A stretch of DNA of 64,000 bases. Origin: Nocardioides potassii (GTDB lineage: Bacteria; Actinomycetota; Actinomycetes; Propionibacteriales; Nocardioidaceae). The stretch is taken from the NCBI RefSeq assembly GCF_021648885.1, contig NZ_JAKJHZ010000005.1, forward strand, positions 434,001 to 498,000. The letters are read 5' to 3'. The notes under the pieces were generated by a model, which did no database searches, was not told the origin of the DNA, and saw only the letters and a program-made list of their open reading frames with translations. This document shows positions 24,583 to 32,715 of this stretch, piece by piece (within the stretch, counting starts at the first letter, position 1; every line of letters begins with the position of its first letter). Both the position numbers and the translations under genes were made by a program.

Positions 24583-25821
24583 TCAGGCGCCGCCGTAGTC
24601 CGGGACCAGCTCGAGGGCGAGCTGCTCGAGGAAGAGGCCCACGTCGGTGACGATCCCGCGGCCCTGGGCCGAGCCGCGGTCCGCGATCTTGGTCACGGTG
24701 CTGGGGTTGATGTCCACGCACACCAGCGGCACGCTCGCGGGGAGGATGTTGCCGGTGGCGACCGAGTGCAGCTGGGTCGCCATCATCAGGCAGTAGCCCA
24801 CGTCGGCCACCTCGGCACGCATCGCCCGCTGGCCCTCCAGCACGTCGGTGTGGACGTCGGGGAGCGGGCCGTCGTCGCCCACCGAGCCGACGAGGACGAA
24901 GCGCTTCTGCTCGGTCACCAGCGCGTGCATGATCCCGCTGGTCACGACGCCGTCCTCCACGGCCCGCGCGATGGAGCCCGACCGGCGGATCGTGTTGAGC
25001 GCCCTGACGTGGTGCTCGTGGCCGTGCTCGACGCCCTGGGCCAATCCCAGGTCGAGCCCCAGGCTGGTGCCGTACAGGCTCAGCTCGATGTCGTGGGTGG
25101 CCAGTGCGTTGCCCGAGAAGAGGGTGTCCACGAACCCCGCACGCACGAGGGCCACGAACGCCGGCACCGCACCGGTGTGCACGACCCCGGGACCGGCGAC
25201 CCACAGCAGCCGCTTCCCCGCGTCGCGGGCCTGGCGCATGCCGTCGGCGACCTGGCGGACGAGGACTGCCTGCGGCTTCTCGTACGACGACTCGCTCACC
25301 GCGGGCGCGAAGGACTCGCCGGCGGGCGCGCTGGGGATCGACACCCGGATCCCGGATGCGCCGACCACGATGCGCATCCCCGGCTCCACGTCTGCCATGG
25401 GGATCGTCCGGACACGCGTCGTGCCGTCTGTGTCGTCGGTGAGCACGAGCCCGCAGTCCATCTCGGGGTTCTCGACGTCGTACCACCGGCCGTCGACCCG
25501 GACGCGGGTGTCGAGGTTCGTGGTGGAGTAGAAGCCGTCGGGGAGCACGCCCGCCAGCTCGGCCTCGGCGGTCACTGCCTCGCCCGGGTCGAGCTGGTTG
25601 ACCCCGCGGGTCTGCAGGCGCATCAGGAGACGCTGCAGCGAGGTGTCGTCGTCGGCGCGCACCGTGATCCGCGCGCTGCTGGGGTCGTGCGCCTCGTGAC
25701 CGACGTCGAAGGTGTCGATCGAGTAGTCGCCGCCGTAGTCGCGGATGTCGTCGAGGATGCGCGACAGGATCCCGCTGTCCATCAGGTGTCCGGTGACCTC
25801 GACGGTCTCGCTCGCGCCCAC
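24583..25821 (-). CDS. LOR/SDH-domain protein, archaeal-type ornithine cyclodeaminase relative (TIGR00300 family)
   Basis: This 412-residue protein belongs to the TIGR00300 family. The N-terminal 90 residues are an ACT-like LOR/SDH regulatory region (VEVTGHLMDSGILSRILDDI). The C-terminal two-thirds hold the NAD-dependent catalytic part with LWVAGPGVVHTGAVPA, LFSGNALATHDIE and SLYGTSLGLDLG. Members include archaeal-type ornithine cyclodeaminases, and the same domain is the C-terminal half of cyanobacterial ArgZ/AgrE. The likely reaction turns ornithine into proline plus ammonia. It is rarer in actinobacteria than the usual OCD. The gene is back-to-back with the ROK gene, with 1 base between their stops. 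Confidence 0.85.
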   Translation of the reverse strand: MGASETVEVTGHLMDSGILSRILDDIRDYGGDYSIDTFDVGHEAHDPSSARITVRADDDTSLQRLLMRLQTRGVNQLDPGEAVTAEAELAGVLPDGFYSTTNLDTRVRVDGRWYDVENPEMDCGLVLTDDTDGTTRVRTIPMADVEPGMRIVVGASGIRVSIPSAPAGESFAPAVSESSYEKPQAVLVRQVADGMRQARDAGKRLLWVAGPGVVHTGAVPAFVALVRAGFVDTLFSGNALATHDIELSLYGTSLGLDLGLAQGVEHGHEHHVRALNTIRRSGSIARAVEDGVVTSGIMHALVTEQKRFVLVGSVGDDGPLPDVHTDVLEGQRAMRAEVADVGYCLMMATQLHSVATGNILPASVPLVCVDINPSTVTKIADRGSAQGRGIVTDVGLFLEQLALELVPDYGGA

Positions 25822-25901
25822 GGCCCGGACCCTACGTCGTCAAGGTGGACTGGACGGGCGTCAGGGCACCCCGACGTGCTGGCTGGCGGGCGATCGGCGG
25901 C

Positions 25902-26330
25902 TCAGATGCGCGAGCCGTCGTCCCACGGGTCCCGGGGCGACTTCGGCATCTCGAGGACGAGGTAGGCGAACCCGCCGATGAACCACGCCACCAGGGCCCA
26001 CCCGACCAGCGGCGTCACGTAGATGGAGAAGAGGCCGATGACCAGCGCCAGGACCGGCGCCACGAAGATGCCCGACCAGGCGACGCCGCGCTGCCAGGTG
26101 CGCGGCGCAGGGAACGGCGGCGGCGGAGGCGGCCGGAACCGCTCGACGGGGGCGACCTCGTCGCCGTCGTCCTCGTCCTGGTGCGCCTCCGGCACGTCGG
26201 GCGCGACGACGTACGACGTCACGGGCGGGTCGCGCGGGACGTCGTCGTCGAGGACCGGGCGGTCGCCGTAGTTCTCCACGATCTCCCGCCACGCCAGCTC
26301 GGTGCGGCTCTCGTCGCCGGGCGTCGTCAC
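25902..26330 (-). CDS. Conserved membrane protein with disordered Asp/Pro-rich head
   Basis: GTG at 26330 gives 142 residues. The first 85 are hydrophilic and acidic (VLDDDVPRDPPVTSY, HQDEDDGDEVAP) and end in a poly-Pro run. Two membrane helices follow (WSGIFVAPVLALVIGLFSIYV and GWALVAWFIGGFAYLVLEM), then a charged tail SPRDPWDDGSRI. Proteins with this layout are common in actinobacteria beside the alpha/beta-hydrolase and PlsC genes. No function is known. Confidence 0.75.
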   Translation of the reverse strand: MTTPGDESRTELAWREIVENYGDRPVLDDDVPRDPPVTSYVVAPDVPEAHQDEDDGDEVAPVERFRPPPPPPFPAPRTWQRGVAWSGIFVAPVLALVIGLFSIYVTPLVGWALVAWFIGGFAYLVLEMPKSPRDPWDDGSRI

Positions 26331-26350
26331 GCGGCAACGGTAACCCTCGG

Positions 26351-26385
26351 GTGGTGGGTCTCGATACGCCGCTCGCGTGCGACCC
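26351..26385. repeat. Nocardioides-type intergenic repeat fragment
   Basis: The stretch includes GGTCTCGATACGCCGCTCGC. I recognise this as part of an imperfect palindromic repeat found between genes in Nocardioides-like genomes (GGTCTCGATACG...CGCTCG with its inverse). The copy seems truncated. A genome-wide count would confirm it. Confidence 0.4.
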
Positions 26386-26399
26386 GGGGAGCGGGGATC

Positions 26400-27230
26400 G
26401 TGGTGCACACTGTGCGCGTGAAGATCCCCTTCCTCGGACCCCCGGCGGCTCCGCTCGACCCGGCCCTCGTCGCACCCATGTCGGTGGCGGCCCGCCCCGA
26501 GCTCACGGGTGGTCGCCGCATCGGCGTGCTGGTGCAGCACGGCTTCACGGGCAACCCGGTGTCCATGCGGCCGTGGGCCGAGGATCTCGCCAGCCGCGGG
26601 TACGCCGTCGAGATGCCGTTGCTTCCCGGCCACGGCACGCGGTGGCAGGACCTCAACAAGGTGACGTGGGCCGACTGGGTCGCCACGGTCGAGACGGCGT
26701 ACGAGAAGCTCGCCTCGGAGAACGACGCCGTCGTCGCGGTCGGGCTCTCGATGGGCGGCGCCCTCTGCCTGCGGCTCGCGGCCGACCACGGCGACGGGCT
26801 CGCGGGGATCTGCGTCGTCAACCCGGCGGTCGACACGCTGCGCAAGGACGTCAAGCTGCTCCCGGTGCTCAAGCTGCTGGTGCCGGGGATGCCCGGCATC
26901 GCCAACGACATCAAGAAGCCGGGCGCCGACGAGCACGGCTATCCGACCACCCCGCTCAGGGCGGCGGCGTCGATGTTCGAGGGCTACGCCGAGCTCCGCA
27001 AGGACCTGCCGAAGATCACTGTGCCGGTGCTGTTCTTCCGGTCGGCCGAGGACCACGTGGTCGACATCTCGAGCTCGCGGGCACTCAACGCCGGTCTGTC
27101 CTCGAAGGACTTCGAGGAGCGGGTGCTGGAGGACAGCTACCACGTCGCGACCCTCGACAACGACGCTCCCCGCATCTTCGCCGAGTCCGCGGAGTTCATC
27201 GAGCGGGTCACGGCCCCCACCGAGGGATAG
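26400..27230 (+). CDS. Alpha/beta-hydrolase (carboxylesterase/monoacylglycerol lipase-like)
   Basis: The 276-residue enzyme starts at a GTG at 26400, with another GTG one codon later; GGGGAG is about 8 bases upstream. It has the oxyanion-region motif VLVQHGFTGNP, the nucleophile elbow GLSMGG, an acid in FFRSAEDHVV and a His in VLEDSYHVAT. This is the pattern of Est30/YvaK-type carboxylesterases acting on short-chain esters. It lies 9 bases before the PlsC gene, so lipid or acyl-chain metabolism is the likely context. Confidence 0.88.
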   Translation: MVHTVRVKIPFLGPPAAPLDPALVAPMSVAARPELTGGRRIGVLVQHGFTGNPVSMRPWAEDLASRGYAVEMPLLPGHGTRWQDLNKVTWADWVATVETAYEKLASENDAVVAVGLSMGGALCLRLAADHGDGLAGICVVNPAVDTLRKDVKLLPVLKLLVPGMPGIANDIKKPGADEHGYPTTPLRAAASMFEGYAELRKDLPKITVPVLFFRSAEDHVVDISSSRALNAGLSSKDFEERVLEDSYHVATLDNDAPRIFAESAEFIERVTAPTEG

Positions 27231-27239
27231 GCTCCGTCC

Positions 27240-27989
27240 GTGCTCTATTGGTTCCTCAAGTGGATCGCGCTCGGGCCGGTCCTCCGTCTGGTGTTCCGCC
27301 CGAAGGCCTACGGCGTGGACCACGTGCCGGAGGAGGGGCCGGCGATCCTCGCGAGCAACCACCTGTCCTACGCCGACTGGCTCTTCATGCCGTTGACGCT
27401 CAACCGACGCGTCACCTTCGTGGCCAAGGCGGAGTACTTCACGACGCCGGGCGTGAAGGGCTGGTTCCAGAAGAAGTTCTTCTCCGGCGCGGGCCAGGTG
27501 CCGATCGACCGCTCCGGCGCCAACGCGGCCGAGGGCGCGATGAAGTCGGCCATGAAGATCCTCGGAGAGGGCGAGCTCTTCGGCATCTACCCGGAGGGCA
27601 CCCGCTCCCACGACGGCCGGCTCTACCGCGGCAAGACCGGCGTGGCCCGCCTGGCCCTGGAGTCCGGCGCTCCTGTGATCCCGTGCGCGGTCGTCGGCAC
27701 CGACGTGGTGGCCCCGGCCGGCAAGGTCTACGGCACGTGGACGCGGCCGGTGGTGCGCTTCGGCAAGCCGCTCGACTTCTCCCGCTACGCCGGCATGGAG
27801 AACGACCGCTACATCCTGCGTTCGATCACCGACGAGATCATGTACGAGATCATGCGGCTCTCCGGCCAGGAGTACGTCGACCTCTACGCCACCAAGGCCA
27901 AGGAGCTGGCTCGCGAGAAGGCCAGGCAGGCCGCCGCCGAGCAGGCCGCGGCGGAGTCGGCGGAGCAGCCGGAGAAGAAGGCGTCCTGA
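27240..27989 (+). CDS. 1-acyl-glycerol-3-phosphate acyltransferase (PlsC family)
   Basis: The 249-residue protein (GTG start) has the acyltransferase HX4D motif in SNHLSYADWLFMP and the substrate-binding YPEGTRS motif, with GAPVIPCAVVGTD further on. It transfers an acyl group to lysophosphatidic acid, or a similar acceptor, at the cytoplasmic membrane. The C-terminal 30 residues are Ala/Glu/Lys-rich and probably disordered. It corresponds in family to Rv2182c. Its stop overlaps the likely CTG start of the MacS kinase. Confidence 0.92.
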   Translation: MLYWFLKWIALGPVLRLVFRPKAYGVDHVPEEGPAILASNHLSYADWLFMPLTLNRRVTFVAKAEYFTTPGVKGWFQKKFFSGAGQVPIDRSGANAAEGAMKSAMKILGEGELFGIYPEGTRSHDGRLYRGKTGVARLALESGAPVIPCAVVGTDVVAPAGKVYGTWTRPVVRFGKPLDFSRYAGMENDRYILRSITDEIMYEIMRLSGQEYVDLYATKAKELAREKARQAAAEQAAAESAEQPEKKAS

Positions 27990-29134
27990 GCACGTACGTC
28001 GACGGGCGCGCACCGCGTGCCGACTCGGCGCTCGCGGTCGAGGACCGGCTGTACTCGGCCCTGTCGCTCGTCCGGGTCGTGGTGACCGTCAACATGGTCG
28101 CCCTCAACGCCTACCGGCGCGACAACTTCGAGCACCCGACGCTCGGGCTGGTGGTCGTGGTCGCGCTGGTGGCGTGGACCGGGGCGGCCATCTGGCTCTA
28201 CCGCGACCGCGTCCGGCGTACGCCGGTCCTGCTGGTCGCCGACCTCGCGATCGTGCTCGCCGCCCTGGCCGCCACCCCGTGGGTGAAGTCGCCCGACTTC
28301 AACGCGACCATCCCGGGCTTCTACGTCATGGGTGCCTTCTTCGCCTGGGCCATCCACTGGCACTGGAAGGGCGGCCTCGTCGCGTCGTCGCTCATCGCGC
28401 TCTTCGACGTGGTGCCGCGCAACCACCTCGACCAGGGCAACTACGGCAACGTGTTCCTGATCCTCATCGGTGGCCCGATCGTCGGTTACCTGTGCGAGTC
28501 GCTGCAGCGGATGGCTCGGGAGCGCGATGCCGCGGAGCATGCCGCCGCGGCCGCCGAGGAGCGCACCCGGCTGGCCCGCGCCGTGCACGACGGTGTGCTG
28601 CAGGTGCTCGCGATGACGCAGCGGCGCGGCGCCGCAGCGGGAGGGGAGTGGGCCGACCTCGGCCGGCTCGCCGGCGAGCAGGAACGCAGCCTGCGCTCGC
28701 TCATCCGGCAGCAGGACACCGTGCCCGCTGCCGCGGGCGGCAGGGTCGACCTCGCAGGTGCCCTCGAGGCGATGGCCACCGCCCATCCCGTCCGCACCGA
28801 GGTGGCCACCCCGGGCGGCACGGTCCTCGTCGACGAGCACGTCGCGACCGAGACGGTGGCCGCCGTACGCGCGTGCCTCGACAACGTCCTCGCGCACGTC
28901 GGCCCCCGGGGCAGCGCCTGGATCCTCGCGCAGGCCGCTCCCGACGCGATCACCGTCTCCGTGCGCGACGACGGCCCGGGCATCGCCCCCGGCCGGCTGT
29001 CGCAGGCCGAGGAGGAGGGCCGCCTCGGCGTCGCGTCGTCCATCCGCGGCCGCATCGAGGACCTCGGCGGGACCGCGACCGTCGAGAGCGGCGAGTGGGG
29101 CACGGAGTGGGAGATCGTGGTGCCGCTAGCGTGA
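27986..29134 (+). CDS. macS: MacS-family sensor histidine kinase (probable CTG start)
   Basis: The protein has 382 residues if counted from CTG at 27986, which overlaps the PlsC stop as CTGA with GGAGAAGAAGG just upstream. No ATG, GTG or TTG is in frame between there and residue 32, and residues 20-32 (DRLYSALSLVRVV) belong to the conserved MacS N-terminus, so the usual starts are too late. About four membrane helices are followed by a coiled linker and the phospho-acceptor in LARAVHDGVLQVL. The ATPase domain has VRACLDNVLAHV and DDGPGIAP. MacS pairs with MacR; in Streptomyces the pair controls membrane-protein genes and development. The likely partner is the regulator at 29698. Confidence 0.9.
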   Translation: MSTYVDGRAPRADSALAVEDRLYSALSLVRVVVTVNMVALNAYRRDNFEHPTLGLVVVVALVAWTGAAIWLYRDRVRRTPVLLVADLAIVLAALAATPWVKSPDFNATIPGFYVMGAFFAWAIHWHWKGGLVASSLIALFDVVPRNHLDQGNYGNVFLILIGGPIVGYLCESLQRMARERDAAEHAAAAAEERTRLARAVHDGVLQVLAMTQRRGAAAGGEWADLGRLAGEQERSLRSLIRQQDTVPAAAGGRVDLAGALEAMATAHPVRTEVATPGGTVLVDEHVATETVAAVRACLDNVLAHVGPRGSAWILAQAAPDAITVSVRDDGPGIAPGRLSQAEEEGRLGVASSIRGRIEDLGGTATVESGEWGTEWEIVVPLA

Positions 29135-29138
29135 CCGG

Positions 29139-29657
29139 GTGACGATCCACTCGACGCACCCGTTCCTCGAGCCGGAGGGCGACCGTGATCCCGTACGACG
29201 ACTGCGCGGGCGCCTCGGCGGGACGGTCTCGCTCTGGACTGCGGGCGCGCCTGACGACCGGGCGGGCCTGACGGTGTCGTCCTGGCTGGTCGCCGGCGGC
29301 GACCCGGGACGGGTGCTGGCCCTGCTGGACCCCGACGCGGACCTGACCGACGCGCTCCTGGACACCGGCCGCGGCCTGCTCCAGCTGCTCGCGTGGGACG
29401 ACCGCGGTCTGGCGGACGCCTTCGCCGGGACGGCACCGGCACCGGGCGGGCCGTGGCGGATGGCGGAGTGGACGGCGACCGACCACGGCCCGCGCCTGGC
29501 GCACGCGGCCACCTGGGCGACCCTGGAGGTCGAGTCCGTCGTCGAGGTGGGGTGGTCGCGCCTGGTCACCTGCGCGCTCGGCGAGGTGGTGGTGGGGGAC
29601 GACAGCGACCCGCTCGTGCACCGCCGCGGTCGCTACCAGCCGCCGTCGTCGTCGTGA
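29139..29657 (+). CDS. Flavin-reductase-like split-barrel protein
   Basis: The 172-residue protein shows the flavin reductase-like FMN-binding pattern: GGTVSLWTAG, AGLTVSSWLVAGGDPGRVLALLD, LLQLLAWDDRGLADAFAG, and a closing VVVGDDSDPLVHRRGRYQ. It is probably a flavin-binding oxidoreductase or redox sensor in the cytoplasm. It sits between the MacS kinase and the MacR-like regulator (4-base gap on the left, 40 bases on the right). That suggests a redox link to this two-component system, but this is inference. Confidence 0.75.
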   Translation: MTIHSTHPFLEPEGDRDPVRRLRGRLGGTVSLWTAGAPDDRAGLTVSSWLVAGGDPGRVLALLDPDADLTDALLDTGRGLLQLLAWDDRGLADAFAGTAPAPGGPWRMAEWTATDHGPRLAHAATWATLEVESVVEVGWSRLVTCALGEVVVGDDSDPLVHRRGRYQPPSSS

Positions 29658-29697
29658 GTGGCTACGATTCCTCCAACCGAGGGAGCCGGGGGGCGAC

Positions 29698-30348
29698 ATG
29701 GTGAGGGTGATGGTGGTCGACGACCACCCGATGTGGCGTGACGCGGTCGAGCGCGACCTCGAGGCGGCGGGCCACCAGGTGGTGGCGGTCGCCGCCAACG
29801 GGCGCGAGGCCATCGCGCGTTTCCCCGCTGCCGCTCCGCAGGTGGTCGTGCTCGACCTCCAGCTCCCCGACGACACCGGCGTCCAGGTGACGAGCATGAT
29901 GCTCGAGCACGACCCGACGGCCAAGGTGCTGATCCTGTCGGCCAGTGGCGAGCAGGGCGACGTCCTCGAGGCGATCAAGGCCGGGGCCACGGGCTACCTC
30001 GTGAAGTCGGCCTCCAGCGCCGAGCTGATCGACGCCGTCGTGCGCGTCGCCGAGGGCGAGGCCGTCTTCACGCCGGGTCTCGCCGGCCTGGTGCTGGGCG
30101 AGTTCCGCCGGATCGCGGACGGTCCGCCCGACAGCCCGGTCGACCAGCTCACCGAGCGCGAGACCGAGATCCTCAAGATGGTCGCGACCGGCATGAGCTA
30201 CAAGCAGATCGCCGCGCGCCTGGTCCTCTCGCACCGCACCGTGCAGAACCACGTGCAGAACACGCTGCGCAAGCTGCAGATGAACAACCGCGTGCAGCTC
30301 ACCCGCTGGGCCATCGAGCACGGCCTCGACGACCAAGCCGAGGCATGA
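29698..30348 (+). CDS. macR: MacR-like NarL-family response regulator
   Basis: This 216-residue regulator has a receiver domain with Asp53 in VVVLDLQLPDD and Lys in YLVKSASS. The LuxR DNA-binding domain reads LTERETEILKMVATGMSYKQ and AARLVLSHRTVQNHVQNTL. With the MacS kinase at 27986 it forms the MacRS system. The gene overlaps the arylamine acetyltransferase start by 4 bases (ATGA). The Streptomyces MacR binding sequence is known from the literature; I did not see a clear match near here. Confidence 0.93.
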   Translation: MVRVMVVDDHPMWRDAVERDLEAAGHQVVAVAANGREAIARFPAAAPQVVVLDLQLPDDTGVQVTSMMLEHDPTAKVLILSASGEQGDVLEAIKAGATGYLVKSASSAELIDAVVRVAEGEAVFTPGLAGLVLGEFRRIADGPPDSPVDQLTERETEILKMVATGMSYKQIAARLVLSHRTVQNHVQNTLRKLQMNNRVQLTRWAIEHGLDDQAEA

Positions 30349-31241
30349 CCGCACCCCACACCGACGCCCGGCTCGACGCCTATCTCTCCCGCATCGGCCT
30401 GACCCACCGGCCACCGGTGACGATCGGCGGCCTGCGCGAGCTGCACCGTGCCCACGTCGGGCGCATCCCCTACGACAACCTGTCGATCTACCTCGGCCGG
30501 CCCGACCCCGTCGACGGCTCGGTCGACCGTGTGTTGTCGGGCGGTCGGCTCGGCTACTGCTTCCACCAGAACACCGCTCTCGAGTGGCTGCTGACGGCGC
30601 TCGGGTTCTCCGTCAGCCGGCGCCACGGCCACGTGTGGGCGCGACCCGAGCACCAGCTCGGCACCGAGCTCAACCACCTCGTGCTCGTGGTGTCCGGACT
30701 GCCCGCCGACGACAACCCCGGCGGTCACTGGTGGGCCGACGCCGGGATGGGCGAGGGCTTCGCCGAGCCGCTGCCACTGGTGCGCGGGGACCACGTCCTC
30801 GACGGGTGGACGTTCGGCATCGGTGCCGGCTACGGCGCGCAGGCCGCGGGACGGCCGACCGGCCCCGCCGCCTGGACCTACCGGCACCTGCCGGGCGGAG
30901 TGGTCAGCGGCGTCGTCGTGACGTCGCGCGACCACTCGCCCGAGGCCGTCGCGTCGTCGCACCACGCGCTCGGCACGGGCGCGGAGTCGCCGTTCCGGCG
31001 GGTGGTGGTGGCCCAGCGCATCGACGGCCGGGTGCAGCGGTGCGTCCGCGGCCTCGTCCACCAGACGATGACACCCGACAGCCGCGAGCAGCGCGACCTG
31101 ACGTCGTACGACGACTGGCGCGGCGCGCTCGTCGACGACCTCATGGTGCCGGTGGACGACGTCACCCCCGAGGAGTGGACGGCGCTTTGGGAGCGTGCCC
31201 GGGCCGCGCACCGGGCGTGGGACGAGGCGGGTCGACCGTGA
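30345..31241 (+). CDS. nat: Arylamine N-acetyltransferase
   Basis: The 298-residue enzyme has the full NAT triad: Cys72 in GGRLGYCFHQN, His111 in LNHLVLVV and Asp132 in WWADAGMG. The N-terminal RIPYDNLSIYLG is also characteristic. NATs move the acetyl group of acetyl-CoA to aromatic amines and hydrazines. In mycobacteria they detoxify isoniazid and are linked to lipid metabolism. The usual family length is about 280 residues, so this is full length. It is coupled to the MacR gene before it and the GNAT gene after it by 4-base overlaps. Confidence 0.94.
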   Translation: MTAPHTDARLDAYLSRIGLTHRPPVTIGGLRELHRAHVGRIPYDNLSIYLGRPDPVDGSVDRVLSGGRLGYCFHQNTALEWLLTALGFSVSRRHGHVWARPEHQLGTELNHLVLVVSGLPADDNPGGHWWADAGMGEGFAEPLPLVRGDHVLDGWTFGIGAGYGAQAAGRPTGPAAWTYRHLPGGVVSGVVVTSRDHSPEAVASSHHALGTGAESPFRRVVVAQRIDGRVQRCVRGLVHQTMTPDSREQRDLTSYDDWRGALVDDLMVPVDDVTPEEWTALWERARAAHRAWDEAGRP

Positions 31242-31711
31242 TCGAGGCAGGGAGCGCCGCCTGGCGGCGCGCCACGTCCGACGACGCGGTCGCGCTGCGT
31301 GACCTCGAGCGGGCCGCCAGCCTCGTCGGCCTGGCCCACGTCTTCGGCGAGCTGCCCTACCCGGAGGACGACGTGCTCGCCCGCTGGGTGCTGCTCCTCG
31401 ACGACCCGTCCGTGGTGGTCGAGGTCGTCGACGACGACGGGGGCGACGAGCTGGTCGCCCTCGCCGCCCACGACGGCGAGACCCTGCGCCACCTCGCCGT
31501 ACGGCCCGACCACTGGAGCGCCGGTCTGGGGCGGGAGGGCTTCCGCCGGGCAGAGGCCGCCGGCGCGCGGCGGCTGTGGGTGCTCGAGCACAACGACCGG
31601 GCCCGTCGGATGTACGAGTCCCTCGGCTGGCGGCCCAGCGGGACGACCCAGGAGTGCCCGTGGCCGCCGTACCCGACCGAGCTCGAGTACGCCGCTGCGC
31701 CTTCCCCCTAG
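31238..31711 (+). CDS. GNAT-family N-acetyltransferase
   Basis: GTG at 31238 overlaps the NAT stop, giving 157 residues. The acetyl-CoA-binding region is LRHLAVRPDHWSAGLGREGF, followed by ARRLWVLEHNDRARRMYESLGW, typical of GNAT motifs A and B. The N-terminus WRRATSDDAVALRDLERAA fits the family. The acceptor substrate is unknown. The tail ends in Pro-rich residues. Confidence 0.88.
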   Translation: MIEAGSAAWRRATSDDAVALRDLERAASLVGLAHVFGELPYPEDDVLARWVLLLDDPSVVVEVVDDDGGDELVALAAHDGETLRHLAVRPDHWSAGLGREGFRRAEAAGARRLWVLEHNDRARRMYESLGWRPSGTTQECPWPPYPTELEYAAAPSP

Positions 31712-31733
31712 GCCGAACCCCTAGGTTGGGTCC

Positions 31734-32633
31734 ATGGCCGACCCGCTCCTGGAGATCGCCGACGACCTCTACGCGCTGCCCCTCGCGGACTTCACTCCCG
31801 CACGCGACGCGCTCGCCAAGGAGCACAAGGCCGACAAGGCCCTCGCGGCCGGCATCAAGGGCCTGCGCAAGGCGTCCGTCGCGGCCTGGGTGGTCAACCT
31901 GCTCGTGCGCCGCGACCCCGACCAGGTCGACCAGGTGCTCGCCGTGGGTGCCGCGCTCCGCGAGGCGCAGGAGAACCTCGATGCCTCCCAGCTGCGCGAG
32001 TTCACCAAGCAGCGCCGCCAGCTCACCGCGTCCGTGACGACCAAGGCCCGGCGGCTCGCGCGGCAGGACGGCGTGAAGACCACGGAGTCCGTCGGTGACC
32101 AGGTCGAGGCGACCCTCACCGCGGCCATGCTCGAGCCCGATGCGGCGAGGGCCGTGCGGAGCGGGTTGCTGGTCACGTCACTCGCCGCGACCGGGCTGGG
32201 CGACCTCGACCTGAGCGGTGCAGTCGCCGTGCCCGAGGCCCTCGGCTTCACCGCGACCGCCCGGCCGGTCGCCGAGCCCGACCCGACGCAGCGGCCGAAG
32301 CTCACCGTCGTACCGGATCCCGACGCGGACCTCAAGGCACGCAAGGCCGCCGACGAGCTGCTTGCCGACGCGAAGGCCGCGCTCGGCGTCGCGGAGAAGG
32401 AGCAGCGCGGTGCCCGTCGCGCCGTGGAGCGGCTCAGGGCACGGACGCTGCAGCTGCAGTCCGAGCTCGACGAGCTGCGCAGCCGCATCGCGACCCTGGA
32501 GGCGGAGGCCGAGGAGGTCGACGACGAGCTCGGCGAGGCCGAGGCGGTGGAGGCCGAGGCGCAGGAGGCCGTCGAGGAGGCACAGGCCGAGGTCGACGCG
32601 GCCAAGGAGGCGCGCGCGAGGCTCGACGGCTGA
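31734..32633 (+). CDS. Conserved actinobacterial coiled-coil protein of unknown function
   Basis: The 299-residue protein is largely helical and charged. The N-terminal half has FTPARDALAKEHKADKALAA and AAWVVNLLVRRDPDQVDQVL, conserved in actinobacterial relatives. The C-terminal third (about residues 195-299) is a long Ala/Glu/Arg coiled coil. There are no membrane helices and no signal peptide, so it should be cytoplasmic. A DNA- or envelope-associated structural role is possible, but nothing specific can be read from it. Confidence 0.7.
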   Translation: MADPLLEIADDLYALPLADFTPARDALAKEHKADKALAAGIKGLRKASVAAWVVNLLVRRDPDQVDQVLAVGAALREAQENLDASQLREFTKQRRQLTASVTTKARRLARQDGVKTTESVGDQVEATLTAAMLEPDAARAVRSGLLVTSLAATGLGDLDLSGAVAVPEALGFTATARPVAEPDPTQRPKLTVVPDPDADLKARKAADELLADAKAALGVAEKEQRGARRAVERLRARTLQLQSELDELRSRIATLEAEAEEVDDELGEAEAVEAEAQEAVEEAQAEVDAAKEARARLDG

Positions 32634-32659
32634 GCCTGCAGGTGGGGGAAGTCTTGCGC

Positions 32660-32685
32660 GGTCAGGGCGTTGCAACACCCTGACC
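32660..32685. terminator. Terminator between convergent genes
   Basis: GGTCAGGG (32660-32667) pairs with CCCTGACC (32678-32685) around a 10-base loop. It lies 27 bases after the coiled-coil gene and 31 bases before the 3' end of glycerol kinase on the other strand, so it can stop transcription in both directions. Confidence 0.7.
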
Positions 32686-32715
32686 GTGAGGGAGTCCCCG
32701 CTTGAGCGGTGACTC

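Noticed and set aside
26351..29134. 927-codon open frame spanning the esterase, PlsC and MacS genes
   Set aside because: Only its last part (from 27986) is MacS; the rest is an out-of-frame reading of two clear enzyme genes.
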